NCBI GenBank assembly: GCA_013140975.1
Contig: JABFRV010000013.1
Coordinates: 40,314 to 104,313 of the forward strand
From: Saprospiraceae bacterium
GTDB taxonomy: Bacteria; Bacteroidota; Bacteroidia; Chitinophagales; Saprospiraceae
Direction: 5' to 3'
Length of the DNA stretch: 64,000 nt
Shown here piece after piece: positions 53,256-61,740 of this stretch. Made by a program: the position numbers and the translations under genes. The notes under the pieces are model-generated. The model searched no databases. It was not told the origin of the DNA and saw only the letters and a program-made list of their open reading frames with translations. How positions within the stretch are numbered: the stretch's first letter is position 1; each line of letters opens with the position of its first letter.

Positions 53256-54944
53256 TTACTTTTTATAAACTAATTTACCTTTTAAGTAGGTTGATTGAAC
53301 TTTCGTTTCGCTGATTTCGGTAGCGGGAATCGTAAAAATATTTCTGTCTAGTAAAATGAGATCTGCTTCTTTACCAACTTCAAGAGTTCCAACTTTATTT
53401 TCTTGTCGCATAACATAGGCTGCATTGATTGTATATGCCTTTACTGCATCTTCAAGACTTATTTCCTGAGGAACTCGAGTAATCGCATTCTCAATCCCAA
53501 TAAAAGGATTAAGATTGCTAACATCCCAATCACTGCTCAGGGTTATTCTTGCACCTGCATTCTTGAGATCTTTAATAGGAATAATTTTGTCTGCCAAGGC
53601 TGGTCCTACTAAATAGTCATTATCATGCCAATGAGAAGGTTGCGTAAAATCACCCGCAACTTGTGCGTCGGCCGTAACATTTAGTGATTGAAAGCGGCTA
53701 TAATCAGATGGTGAAACATATTCAACATGCGTCAATCTATGCCTTCCATTTACTGTTCCACTTTGTTGAATCGCATTTAATGCCTGATGAATTCCACGAT
53801 TACCGAGTGCGTGAATATGAAAGTCAAATCCCGACGGTTCTAATTCTTTGATAAATTTTGCAAGACGACTTTCAGTAAAATAATTTAAACCATTGTTAGA
53901 ACTTAGTTTAAAGTAATCTATTAGGTAATTATCATGCATTGCAGCTGTTGTATTATGGATTATACCATCTGCATAAACTTTTATTTGATTAATTCTTAAG
54001 AGCTTATTGGGATCATTGCTGAATAATGCTTTAATTGAAGCGAGTTGACTAGCATCATCTACAGCAGGATATGCCCACAAACCAAGATTCATTCTGCAAG
54101 TTAGTTTACCATCAGCTTCTATTTTTTTCCATGTATGCTGTTGATTTCTTTTCCAAAAAGTACGGGCTTCCGATACTGAAGTAATACCATGTTTCGCCAG
54201 TTCGGGTAACGCAAATTCTACAAGTCCATTGTAATCGTTCTCCATGCTTTGTGTTGTAGGGCTTAGAGCCAACTCCATTAACAATTCTCCTGCATTATCA
54301 ATAAGTATTCCATTAGGATCACCGTTACTATTGCGCATAATAATTCCGCCCGGTGGATTTGGAGTAGATTTATTGAATCCAAGCAATTCTAATGCCTTAG
54401 AATTACACCATAACGAATGAGATGTTTTCTCCATTATTCCAACAGGTCTATCAGATACGATATCATCAATAATACTTTTCGGATCTCTGGTAGATTCGAG
54501 TATCGTTTCCAACAAATGACCCCAACCTAATAACCATCCGGTACCATTATTATTCCTTACCGCTTTTTTAATATAATCAGCATAATTTTCCGGATCTGCC
54601 TCTTCATCATTAAGAATAAACTTAAAATTTTCAGATGCCGCTTCCAGTGGATGCATATGAACATCATGAATTCCGGGCATCAAAAATCCTCCATTCAAGT
54701 CAATTTTTTCTGCCTCTTCCGAACTCATTTTCTGAGCTTCTTCACTGGAACCAATGAATTTTATAATTCCATCTTTCATATAAAGTGCTTCTGCCCAAGG
54801 TGTGGAAGCATTAACCGTATATATTTTTCCGTTAAAAAAAACTATCTCGCTGGCGGTTGTTGTATCGTCTTCTTCACCACAGGATAAAAAAGACCAGGTA
54901 AAACTTGCTAAAATAATGAATGTAATACTTGAGATACTTTTCAT
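53256..54944 (-). CDS. YtcJ-like amidohydrolase lipoprotein
   Basis: 562 aa from the ATG at 54944. The lipoprotein signal ends FLSC (C about 22). The metal site includes GIHDVHMHPLE (about 90-100), VYADGIIHNTTAA and HIHALGNRGIHQALN (about 375-389), followed by LSSDWDVSNLNPF and ILLDRNIFTIPATEIS at the end. This is the amidohydrolase_3 family (YtcJ/LAF3-like), with unknown substrate. Probably attached to the outer or inner membrane on the periplasmic side. Confidence 0.87.
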   Translation of the reverse strand: MKSISSITFIILASFTWSFLSCGEEDDTTTASEIVFFNGKIYTVNASTPWAEALYMKDGIIKFIGSSEEAQKMSSEEAEKIDLNGGFLMPGIHDVHMHPLEAASENFKFILNDEEADPENYADYIKKAVRNNNGTGWLLGWGHLLETILESTRDPKSIIDDIVSDRPVGIMEKTSHSLWCNSKALELLGFNKSTPNPPGGIIMRNSNGDPNGILIDNAGELLMELALSPTTQSMENDYNGLVEFALPELAKHGITSVSEARTFWKRNQQHTWKKIEADGKLTCRMNLGLWAYPAVDDASQLASIKALFSNDPNKLLRINQIKVYADGIIHNTTAAMHDNYLIDYFKLSSNNGLNYFTESRLAKFIKELEPSGFDFHIHALGNRGIHQALNAIQQSGTVNGRHRLTHVEYVSPSDYSRFQSLNVTADAQVAGDFTQPSHWHDNDYLVGPALADKIIPIKDLKNAGARITLSSDWDVSNLNPFIGIENAITRVPQEISLEDAVKAYTINAAYVMRQENKVGTLEVGKEADLILLDRNIFTIPATEISETKVQSTYLKGKLVYKK

Positions 54945-55116
54945 AATCAATTTAAATTCACTTAAATATTAAATTATATACCGGGAATTTTATTTTAATC
55001 GCTCACAATGCTAATTAATTTAAAATTTCAGTCCGGTTTTTAAAAATTTAAACAAAAGAATTCACGATGAATTTCTATATAACAAAAATAATGGTTATTA
55101 TTATAGAATGAAAATC

Positions 55117-55509
55117 TTACTTTAGAGAATAAAGTCCAATTGTATTTCCTTCTGTATCCATAACTATAGAGCAATAACCATACTCTCCTATTTGGAATTT
55201 TTTCTTCAATACTTTCCCTCCGGCACTTTCGACTCTCGAAGTTTCAAGCTCACAATCATCACAAGCAAAATACACTACCGTTCCTCCTGTTCCTGGTTGC
55301 ATGGATTTGGTAGCACACAACGCTCCGCTAATATTTGCTTCACCTTCCTTCCACGGAAAGCTCATCATTTGAAGCTCATCACCACCTCCAGGAAGTGGCA
55401 ATGGAGTCATTTCAATATCCAGCATGGTTTCATAAAACTTTTGTGCCCTATTCATGTCTTCGACATAAATTTCTACCCAGGTAAAAGGATTTTTTGGATT
55501 ACTTGACAT
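55117..55509 (-). CDS. VOC-family glyoxalase/bleomycin-resistance-like protein
   Basis: 130 aa. One VOC domain: NPFTWVEIYVEDMNRAQKFY (about 7-26), FYETMLDIEMTPLPL, GGTVVYFACDDCE (about 74-86) and GKVLKKKFQIGEYGYCSIVMDTEGNTIGLY (about 94-123). Metal-dependent dioxygenase, isomerase or binding roles exist in the family; the substrate cannot be inferred. Stands alone. Confidence 0.85.
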   Translation of the reverse strand: MSSNPKNPFTWVEIYVEDMNRAQKFYETMLDIEMTPLPLPGGGDELQMMSFPWKEGEANISGALCATKSMQPGTGGTVVYFACDDCELETSRVESAGGKVLKKKFQIGEYGYCSIVMDTEGNTIGLYSLK

Positions 55510-55915
55510 ATCTCAAATATTAATTGCAATGATTTACTACTGCTTTTTTTAATTCTTTCTGACAATAACACAAACTTACAAAATCCTTAACTACTTGGCT
55601 CAATATATCTTTGAACGTTTTTCAAAATATGGCCTTGTGTATATTCATTCATATACTACCAGACAGTCATTGAGAATGATAATCCTTCGAAAAACCTGGA
55701 ATTTTTAAACACCAAAAAGAAAACTCACTTTTTGCAGCTTACTCCTGACAAAAATCATCCTTCCAAATGATCTTTCTTAACTATCTTAATATAAGTTTTT
55801 CTACTTTTATAGCTAAACTTCTTATTATCTACATCATATAACAACTTATGCTTAAAAGATAATATTCTGGTTTTGAAGTTAAAATATTTAGTATTTATCT
55901 AAAACATGAAGTATA
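55510..55915. other. Intergenic stretch without recognised features
   Basis: 406 bp, AT-rich, between divergent genes. A TTTTG (55871-55875) and TATTTATC (55892-55899) might be a weak promoter for the next gene. I see no RNA gene, repeat or coding signal. Confidence 0.5.
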
Positions 55916-56323
55916 ATGAAAATTGAAATTACAGACCAAATGACACTTTCTGAAATACAGAATGAATTTCACGAATTATTTCCATTTTTAAAAATAGAAT
56001 TCTATAGTAAGCCACATCAGACTCATGAACCTTCTTCGAAAAGCTCTATGCTAAAACCTTCGACTCTGGTTAAAGACTGCAGAACAATTCACAATGACGG
56101 CAATATCTTTATTCATGGAGGATTAACGGTCGAGAGATTAGAGCATATTTTTCAAGAGTGCTATGGATTGAGCGTTCAAGTTTTTAGAAAATCAGGTTCA
56201 GTATGGATTGAAACTACAGTTACAGATGACTGGACATTGAATAAGCAAAATGAGGAAGCTGAATCCTTCTTTAAAGCTTCTGATGAATTAAATGAATCAG
56301 AAAGAAATATACTCGGTAATTAG
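55916..56323 (+). CDS. Conserved hypothetical protein, 135 aa
   Basis: Not recognised as a named family. Soluble, acidic at the C-terminus. The N-terminus (KIEITDQMTLSEIQNEFHEL) and the central alpha/beta part (LSVQVFRKSGSVWIETT, then TDDWTLNKQNEEAESFF) look like a compact folded domain with good codon use. It sits next to the stress and oxygen-response genes but is convergent with the TauE gene, and the two 3' ends overlap by 27 nt. I infer a real gene because of the clear start, composition and the recollection that similar proteins exist in Bacteroidota. Confidence 0.65.
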   Translation: MKIEITDQMTLSEIQNEFHELFPFLKIEFYSKPHQTHEPSSKSSMLKPSTLVKDCRTIHNDGNIFIHGGLTVERLEHIFQECYGLSVQVFRKSGSVWIETTVTDDWTLNKQNEEAESFFKASDELNESERNILGN

Positions 56324-57037
56324 AGCTTTCACTAATACAGACACTGCAATTAAGACTATTAATACCAAACTTAATTTTCGAAACATTTCCTGAGAAGTTT
56401 TTTCCAGAATCTTTTTTCCAATGTAAGTTCCTATTATGCTAACTACGAATAGAATAGGAATTAAGTACCAATTTTCTATTCCAATATAATCATGGCTTAG
56501 ATATACAATACTTCGAGACACATCTACACCCAAATCTATCAACGCAGAAGTTGAAATGTACGTTTCATGCGTTAATCCAAACCCACTTAAAAACAAGCCT
56601 CGAATTGCCCCTCCAGTCCCTACCAATCCTGCCGCAAAACCTGACCCGGAACCACCAATGAATTGGTTCAAGTTAGTTACAGGCATCTTATAATTCTTAT
56701 AAATTAGAAACAGAATAGCAACTAAGAATAGAAGAATTGCAATCAACAATTCAAATTGCGTACTATTAATGGATGTACTAAGGAATGCTCCAATTACAAC
56801 GAAAATAACTGCTGGTATTCCCATTTTTACAGCTATTGAATAATTGATTCCTTTAAAGAATAATTGAATCTTGGTAAGGTTGCTCACGACGTGAAATAAT
56901 GCCGTAATTCCTAGGACTGTGTGGAAGTCTAAAAAGTACTTTGCAATAGGTACAAAATACATCGATGAACCAAATCCACCAACAGTCCCAAGAACTTCGG
57001 CAATTAAGGCCAACAGAACAAAATAAATTACAGTCAA
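56297..57037 (-). CDS. TauE/SafE-family membrane transporter
   Basis: 246 aa with about eight hydrophobic segments and two repeated halves. Typical glycine-rich stretches are VGGFGSSMYFVPI (about 18-30) and GLVGTGGAIRGLFLSGFG (about 136-153). The family exports sulfite, sulfoacetate or related small anions; substrate unknown. It is 101 nt downstream of the Hsp20 gene on the same strand. Confidence 0.88.
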   Translation of the reverse strand: MTVIYFVLLALIAEVLGTVGGFGSSMYFVPIAKYFLDFHTVLGITALFHVVSNLTKIQLFFKGINYSIAVKMGIPAVIFVVIGAFLSTSINSTQFELLIAILLFLVAILFLIYKNYKMPVTNLNQFIGGSGSGFAAGLVGTGGAIRGLFLSGFGLTHETYISTSALIDLGVDVSRSIVYLSHDYIGIENWYLIPILFVVSIIGTYIGKKILEKTSQEMFRKLSLVLIVLIAVSVLVKALITEYISF

Positions 57038-57138
57038 AACTTCAAATAATATGTATTATGAAACTTTTAAAAGAACATTAAAATCAAACACGAACAAACT
57101 GTTGACCACAACAATCATAATACACAAAAATTTACCCC

Positions 57139-57579
57139 TTACATAACTTTAACTTCTTGTGAATGACTTGGTTTAACAATATCAACTTTAGGCAAATGAA
57201 CCTTTAATACACCATCGACATAAGCTGCAGTAATTTTTGAAGCGTCAATATTCGAAGGTAGTGGAAAACTGCGAGAAAATGAAGAGTATGAAAATTCTTT
57301 TCTCCTCCATTGTCCTTCTTGCTTTTCCGGAGGATCTTCTTTCTTTTCAGCCGAAATCGTCATTACATTTTCATTGTCAAGCTTAATCTTGAAATCAGAC
57401 TTTGATTTACCAGGGGCTGCCATCTCCAGGTCATAATGCTTAATTCCTTCTATGAGATTAATCAATGGAACGGTGTTATCAGGATCAAAATTAACTCCCC
57501 AATTGTACCAATCATTGAACAAACTAGGAGTGCTTCCTAAAAAAGGAAAATCTCTGGTTAATTTCATTAGATTACTCAT
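57139..57579 (-). CDS. Small heat-shock protein (Hsp20/alpha-crystallin)
   Basis: 146 aa. An alpha-crystallin domain covers about 45-140: YDLEMAAPGKSKSDFKIKLD, FSRSFPLPSNIDASKITAAY and GVLKVHLPK (the final conserved stretch). ATP-independent chaperone that holds unfolded proteins. Last gene of a CBS - USP - Hsp20 series, 20 nt after the universal stress gene. Confidence 0.94.
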   Translation of the reverse strand: MSNLMKLTRDFPFLGSTPSLFNDWYNWGVNFDPDNTVPLINLIEGIKHYDLEMAAPGKSKSDFKIKLDNENVMTISAEKKEDPPEKQEGQWRRKEFSYSSFSRSFPLPSNIDASKITAAYVDGVLKVHLPKVDIVKPSHSQEVKVM

Positions 57580-57599
57580 ATACTTGGATTTTTAATTAA

Positions 57600-58046
57600 T
57601 TACTTAATAATTACTACCGGACATTCGGAATGTTTTAAAACATCTTCCGCTATACTTCCCAATAAAAATCTTCGAATTCCTTTTCTTCCATGAGAGCCCA
57701 TTACAATTATATCAGCTTTAGTTTTCTTAGCAGCTTCAATTACACCTTCACCAACGTCATTTTGTTCTTTAAAAATCGAGATAATATTCATATTGGGATA
57801 CTTTTTATTCATTTTGTCCATTACCTTATCCAACTCCTTCTTATCCTTGTCTCGAATTTTGGACAACATATCTTCTGCATAAATCTGTATGCCATACATT
57901 GGATTCCCAGCATCATAATATACCGGATTATTTAATATGTATAATATCGTAAGTTTAGCATTTAACTTTTCGTTCAACTTTAAACTCCAATCCAAGGCGC
58001 GTTTAGAATGATCAGAAAAATCAAATGGACATAATATATTTTTCAT
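57600..58046 (-). CDS. Universal stress protein (UspA family), ATP-binding type
   Basis: 148 aa from the ATG at 58046; the longer frame overlaps the CBS gene and is less likely. N-terminal ILCPFDFSDHSKRALDWSL and C-terminal GSHGRKGIRRFLLGS, which matches the G-2x-G-9x-G-S nucleotide-binding motif of ATP-binding UspA proteins, are both present. In other bacteria such proteins are induced by hypoxia and starvation. Ten nt after the CBS gene. Confidence 0.93.
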   Translation of the reverse strand: MKNILCPFDFSDHSKRALDWSLKLNEKLNAKLTILYILNNPVYYDAGNPMYGIQIYAEDMLSKIRDKDKKELDKVMDKMNKKYPNMNIISIFKEQNDVGEGVIEAAKKTKADIIVMGSHGRKGIRRFLLGSIAEDVLKHSECPVVIIK

Positions 58047-58056
58047 ATTTACTTTT

Positions 58057-58479
58057 TTATTGAATTTCTTTGCTAACAAATTTTAAAATGTCAAAAGGAG
58101 TTACCAAACCCAGCAATTCATCACCCTCTACTACCGGCAAACAATGAAAGTAGTTTTTTAGAAATATGTCAATAGCTACTTCAATTCTATCATCCGGTTC
58201 CAATTTGCCAAGTCGGGTCACCATAACTTGCTTAACTTTTGAAAAACTAAGTTTTTGATCCTCCTTAACCTCTACTCCACCTCCGTCTGAAATGGAATTA
58301 ACATATAGTAAAAAGTCAGATTTACTCAGTAAACCAACAATCTTGCGGAATTCAACAACAGGTATATGATGCATTCCATATTTGTCAAATAGTTCCTTTG
58401 CTTTTGTTAACCGATCATCAGGAGAAAGTGTGATCAGGTCTTTTGTCATTATTTCTTTAATTGGCCGTTTAAAAATCAT
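58057..58479 (-). CDS. CBS-domain pair protein
   Basis: 140 aa from the ATG at 58479; upstream residues of the longer frame look like non-coding sequence over the promoter. Two CBS units: IMTKDLITLSPDDRLTKAKELF to VGLLSKSDFLLYV (about 10-65), and VKQVMVTRLGKLEPDDRIEVA to LLGLVTPFDILKFV (about 82-137). CBS pairs bind adenosine nucleotides and sense energy status. First gene of the CBS - USP - Hsp20 operon, divergent from the sensor kinase. Confidence 0.92.
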   Translation of the reverse strand: MIFKRPIKEIMTKDLITLSPDDRLTKAKELFDKYGMHHIPVVEFRKIVGLLSKSDFLLYVNSISDGGGVEVKEDQKLSFSKVKQVMVTRLGKLEPDDRIEVAIDIFLKNYFHCLPVVEGDELLGLVTPFDILKFVSKEIQ

Positions 58480-58497
58480 AAAATATTTAATTTGACC

Positions 58498-58505
58498 CAA
58501 AATTA
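58498..58505 (-). promoter_or_regulatory. -7 box for the CBS - USP - Hsp20 operon
   Basis: TAATTTTG on the minus strand matches TAnnTTTG, 18 nt upstream of the ATG at 58479. The palindrome at 58551-58562 would lie about 65 nt upstream of the start of transcription. Confidence 0.5.
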
Positions 58506-58550
58506 TTATCAAGCAAAGACTATATTTTAGATCTTTGTCATTTCCAATAC

Positions 58551-58562
58551 TGATTATTATCA
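58551..58562. promoter_or_regulatory. CRP/FNR-type palindrome TGATTATTATCA
   Basis: TGAT-N4-ATCA (TGA-N6-TCA), close to the FNR consensus TTGAT-N4-ATCAA. It lies in the divergent region between the CBS operon and the kinase gene, 14 nt before the kinase ATG. Possible binding site of the REC-CRP protein encoded two genes to the right. Confidence 0.55.
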
Positions 58563-58575
58563 TTTAAAATATAGA

Positions 58576-59847
58576 ATGCAAGAAGGAACCATAAATCAAG
58601 CTTTTCTACAATCTGTGCTACTAACAGCTTCAGATTCAATTATCATAATCAATTCAAAAGGAACTATTATTTTGCTGAATGATGTTGTTCAGGAATTGTT
58701 TGGATTTACAAAAGAAGAAATGATAGGTCAAAATATTAAGATGATAACACCCGAACCACATCAATCCAATCATGACCAATACATAAAAAATCATATTGAA
58801 ACCGGAATTAATAAAGTCATTGGCATTGGCAGAGAAGTTATGGGCCAAAGAAAAGATGGAAGCCTATTTCCCTGCAGGCTTGCACTTAGTAAATTTTTTT
58901 TTGATGGTGACATTTACTTTACAGGTGTAATTCACGACCTTACGAAGGAAAAAGAAACTGAGCAAAAATTAATATTTACGAATAAAAACCTTGAAAACCT
59001 AGTTGACTCCAGGACAAGCCAACTCATGGAAAGTGTTACACAATTAAGTTTTAGTAACCAAAACCTTGAATTAGAGATCAAAGAAAGAATTCAGGTCGAG
59101 AAGAAACTCATTCTTAGAGAAAAGGAATTAATAGATGCAATTGAAAAAGAAAGAAACCTTAATTTACTGAAATCACGCTTTGTATCAATTGCTTCCCATG
59201 AATTCAGAACTCCATTATCCAATATTCTCAGCTCTATAAATCTTATTGAACATTATCAGGAAAACCAGGACAAAGCTAAGACACGAAACCATCTCGAAAA
59301 AATTAAAAACAATATACAATATCTTACCGGGATTCTAAATGAGTTCCTTACTCTTACTCAGATTGAAAATGGAAAGTTTAATCTATACCCTGAAACTTTT
59401 TCGATTTCAAAATTGGTATTTGAAATTGTTGAAGAATTTAATCATATTAAAAAACCTCAGCAATCTATTAACTTAGAAGACCGCTTGCCCGGTAATTTTA
59501 CTTTTACAACTGATAAAAATTGCCTGAGACATATTTTTCATAACCTAATTAACAATGCCATTAAGTACTCAGGTGACAAATCAACAATAACTTTACTTCT
59601 GGATTATGTGAACAAGTCATTAATTATTGAAATTGCAGATAATGGAATAGGAATTCCGCTCGACGAACAAAAACTTATTTTTGACATATTCTACAGGGGT
59701 TCAAATGTACTTAATATCCAGGGCACCGGACTTGGGCTCAATATTGTAAAGAAATATCTTGATCTTATAAAAGGTGAAATAGTATTAAAGTCACGCGAAA
59801 ATGAAGGCACAATCATCACAATAAATATTCCACACTATGAAATATAA
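58576..59847 (+). CDS. Sensor histidine kinase with FixL-type haem-binding PAS domain
   Basis: 423 aa. A PAS domain (about 10-125) reads MITPEPHQSNHDQYI then VIGIGREVMGQRKDG, closely following rhizobial FixL. The FixL haem-ligand His (His200 of Bradyrhizobium) aligns with H66, and the FixL oxygen-sensing Arg220 aligns with R86. A coiled linker (about 125-195) follows, then HisKA with H208 (ASHEFRTPLSN) and HATPase_c (N-box HNLINNAIKYS, DNGIGIPL, GTGLGLNIVKKYL). There are no membrane segments, so it is a soluble, probably oxygen-responsive kinase. Its gene overlaps the response regulator by 11 nt. Haem binding is inferred from alignment by eye. Confidence 0.85.
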   Translation: MQEGTINQAFLQSVLLTASDSIIIINSKGTIILLNDVVQELFGFTKEEMIGQNIKMITPEPHQSNHDQYIKNHIETGINKVIGIGREVMGQRKDGSLFPCRLALSKFFFDGDIYFTGVIHDLTKEKETEQKLIFTNKNLENLVDSRTSQLMESVTQLSFSNQNLELEIKERIQVEKKLILREKELIDAIEKERNLNLLKSRFVSIASHEFRTPLSNILSSINLIEHYQENQDKAKTRNHLEKIKNNIQYLTGILNEFLTLTQIENGKFNLYPETFSISKLVFEIVEEFNHIKKPQQSINLEDRLPGNFTFTTDKNCLRHIFHNLINNAIKYSGDKSTITLLLDYVNKSLIIEIADNGIGIPLDEQKLIFDIFYRGSNVLNIQGTGLGLNIVKKYLDLIKGEIVLKSRENEGTIITINIPHYEI

Positions 59848-60874
59848 AATCCTTGTAGTTGAGGACAATACTGAAATGCGAGAAAACATTATGGAAATTC
59901 TTGAAATTTCCAACTATGAAGTAATCGGTGCCGAAGATGGAATTTTAGGAATACAAGCGGCACGTGATTTCAAACCAGACCTTATAGTGAGCGATGTAAT
60001 GATGCCAAATCTTGATGGTCTCGGGATGTTAAAAATATTACAACAAGATGAAGCGTTATCAAGCACTCCACTTATATTCTTATCTGCTAAAACTGAAAAG
60101 GATGATTTTCGAAAAGGAATGAATCTTGGCGCAGAAGACTATATTGTCAAACCCTTTGAGTCCAAAGACCTTTTGGAAGTCATTGAAAAAAAACTTATAA
60201 AGTATACTAATTTGCGTTCGCAATCTCCAACAAGGCGATTAAGAGGTGTATTCAATGAAAGTGCTCTACTTAAAAATACCACACTCAATAGAATAATAGA
60301 GTCTATTCCTGCAAGTGATATTGGAAAAAATTCACTTCTCTGGAAACCCGATTCACATAATAACACCGTTTATTTTCTTGAATCTGGTATAGTTAAAGAA
60401 TATATTAATTCCGTTGCAGGTAAAGATTTTATCATTAACTTTTTTATTGGACCTGCAATCATTGGAATTGAAAAAATTTACCAGCAAAAACATGAAACTT
60501 ATGCTGAAATTAGTGAACATGCAAAAATTATATCGATCCCTAAATCTTCTATCGAAGAATTGCTAGAACAAGAAAACCTTCTCATTTCTTATCACGAATT
60601 TACGCAACATTTGATGGGCAACTTGCAAGAAAGACTATCTATTAATTCATATGGCAATGTTAGAGAAAAAGTATGTTATCACCTCGCGCAGTTGCATCAA
60701 TTATTCAAAGGTGAATTTATTCATTTAAGCCGTGAAGACCTTGCCTGTTATTGCGGGATGGCGAAAGAGACACTTATCAGAATGCTTACGGAGCTAAAGA
60801 ATGACAAGCTAATTCAGCTTACTTCTGAAGGCATTAAAGTATTAAATATTCAAAAAATAAATTCAGAATATTAG
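59837..60874 (+). CDS. Response regulator: receiver domain fused to a CRP/FNR-type DNA-binding module
   Basis: 345 aa. The receiver domain (1-125) has E9/D10, phospho-acceptor D53 (LIVSDVMMPN), S83 and K105 (DYIVKPF). A cyclic-nucleotide-fold domain (about 150-265) reads VYFLESGIVKEYIN and FIINFFIGPAIIGIEKIY. A CRP-type helix-turn-helix follows (about 285-330: LSREDLACYCGMAKETLIRML), whose E and R in KETLIR match the DNA-contact Glu and Arg of CRP and FNR. It joins the FixJ and FixK roles in one protein. There is no cysteine cluster for an Fe-S centre. Likely controls the divergent stress operon and the nos genes. Confidence 0.9.
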   Translation: MKYKILVVEDNTEMRENIMEILEISNYEVIGAEDGILGIQAARDFKPDLIVSDVMMPNLDGLGMLKILQQDEALSSTPLIFLSAKTEKDDFRKGMNLGAEDYIVKPFESKDLLEVIEKKLIKYTNLRSQSPTRRLRGVFNESALLKNTTLNRIIESIPASDIGKNSLLWKPDSHNNTVYFLESGIVKEYINSVAGKDFIINFFIGPAIIGIEKIYQQKHETYAEISEHAKIISIPKSSIEELLEQENLLISYHEFTQHLMGNLQERLSINSYGNVREKVCYHLAQLHQLFKGEFIHLSREDLACYCGMAKETLIRMLTELKNDKLIQLTSEGIKVLNIQKINSEY

Positions 60875-61186
60875 TTTGCTATTTCACCATTAAATGGCTT
60901 TATCTAATAAATTCGCTACGTGGGTTTGTTACTTAAATTCTACAAAAAAGTTAACACTAATAGGTAAAAAGTAACGATTGGTTTTAAAACGAATTCTTAG
61001 CAATTCTCTATTGCAGCACTCATCCCTGATATCAGAATAAATCAGAATAATATTATTTGTCTATTACCAAACGTAGACCTCTCATTAAGTTGCCTATATT
61101 TCAAGCTAATGAATTACTATAAAACACCTTTCCATTCTCCAAAATATACCATAAATACCCATAAAAACCAATATCAACTGTTCTGA

Positions 61187-61198
61187 TGACAATTGTCA
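61187..61198. promoter_or_regulatory. CRP/FNR-type palindrome TGACAATTGTCA upstream of the nos genes
   Basis: A perfect 12-bp palindrome, TGAC-N4-GTCA (TGA-N6-TCA). Its centre lies about 43 nt upstream of the expected start of transcription, the class-II activator position (near -41.5) of CRP/FNR proteins. It resembles NnrR/DNR/FNR-family sites. Confidence 0.7.
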
Positions 61199-61221
61199 GT
61201 AATCATTCTTAACTCTATATC

Positions 61222-61229
61222 TACATTTG
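61222..61229 (+). promoter_or_regulatory. -7 box of the nos operon
   Basis: TACATTTG matches TAnnTTTG exactly, 23 nt ahead of the cytochrome c ATG at 61253. No TTTG -33 box is present, as expected for an activator-dependent promoter. Confidence 0.65.
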
Positions 61230-61252
61230 ATTCAAACAGAAAAAAATCAAAT

Positions 61253-61717
61253 ATGAAAAATCTTTTTTATTTACCATTTTTACTAGTAAGCATCTTTCTA
61301 TTTCAATGTGATAAAGGCGTTAAGAAAGACTATAAAGCCTTAGATGTTCAGGAATTAACAAAAAACCAACCGGAAGTTCATGGTTCCGAAATAAAGGAAG
61401 GTGACGTAACTCTTAGCAATCCTTTAAATCAGGATTGGATTAAGGCAGGAGAAAGCATTTACGAACTTAAATGTTTGGCATGTCATAAATTAACAGATGA
61501 AAAGCTTGTTGGCCCAGGTTGGAAAGGAGTCACCAAAACCCGAAAACCTATTTGGATCATGAACATGATTACCAATGTTGAAATGATGTTGGAATCAGAT
61601 CCGGAAGCTCAAAAATTATTGGAACAATGTCTCGTGAGAATGCCGAATCAAAATGTAAGCAAGGAAGAATCAAGATCACTTCTTGAATTCATGAGAAAAA
61701 ATGATGGCGAACAATAA
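61253..61717 (+). CDS. Monohaem cytochrome c lipoprotein of the nos cluster (NosC-like)
   Basis: 154 aa from the ATG at 61253; a longer frame starting with TTG at 61193 covers the promoter and is rejected. Signal peptide ends LFQC (lipidation Cys about 19). One haem site CLACH (about 78-82) with downstream MPNQNV supplying the Met ligand. Bacteroidota clade II nos clusters usually begin with such a cytochrome, which is thought to pass electrons to NosZ. 23 nt before nosZ. Confidence 0.9.
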   Translation: MKNLFYLPFLLVSIFLFQCDKGVKKDYKALDVQELTKNQPEVHGSEIKEGDVTLSNPLNQDWIKAGESIYELKCLACHKLTDEKLVGPGWKGVTKTRKPIWIMNMITNVEMMLESDPEAQKLLEQCLVRMPNQNVSKEESRSLLEFMRKNDGEQ

Positions 61718-61740
61718 ATAAAACCTTTAAACATAATTAT

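Larger units (their letters stand above)
60875..61252. other. Control region between the regulator and nos genes
   Basis: 378 bp, AT-rich. The right end holds a CRP/FNR-type palindrome (61187-61198) and a -7 box (61222-61229). I see no gene or other element in the rest. Confidence 0.6.

Noticed and set aside
58480..58563. Longer N-terminus for the CBS protein
   Set aside because: The added residues do not resemble the family, and the stretch contains the promoter box and lies next to the FNR-like site.
61193..61252. Longer cytochrome c start (TTG)
   Set aside because: It would place coding sequence over the -7 box and the palindrome and put residues ahead of a clear lipoprotein signal.
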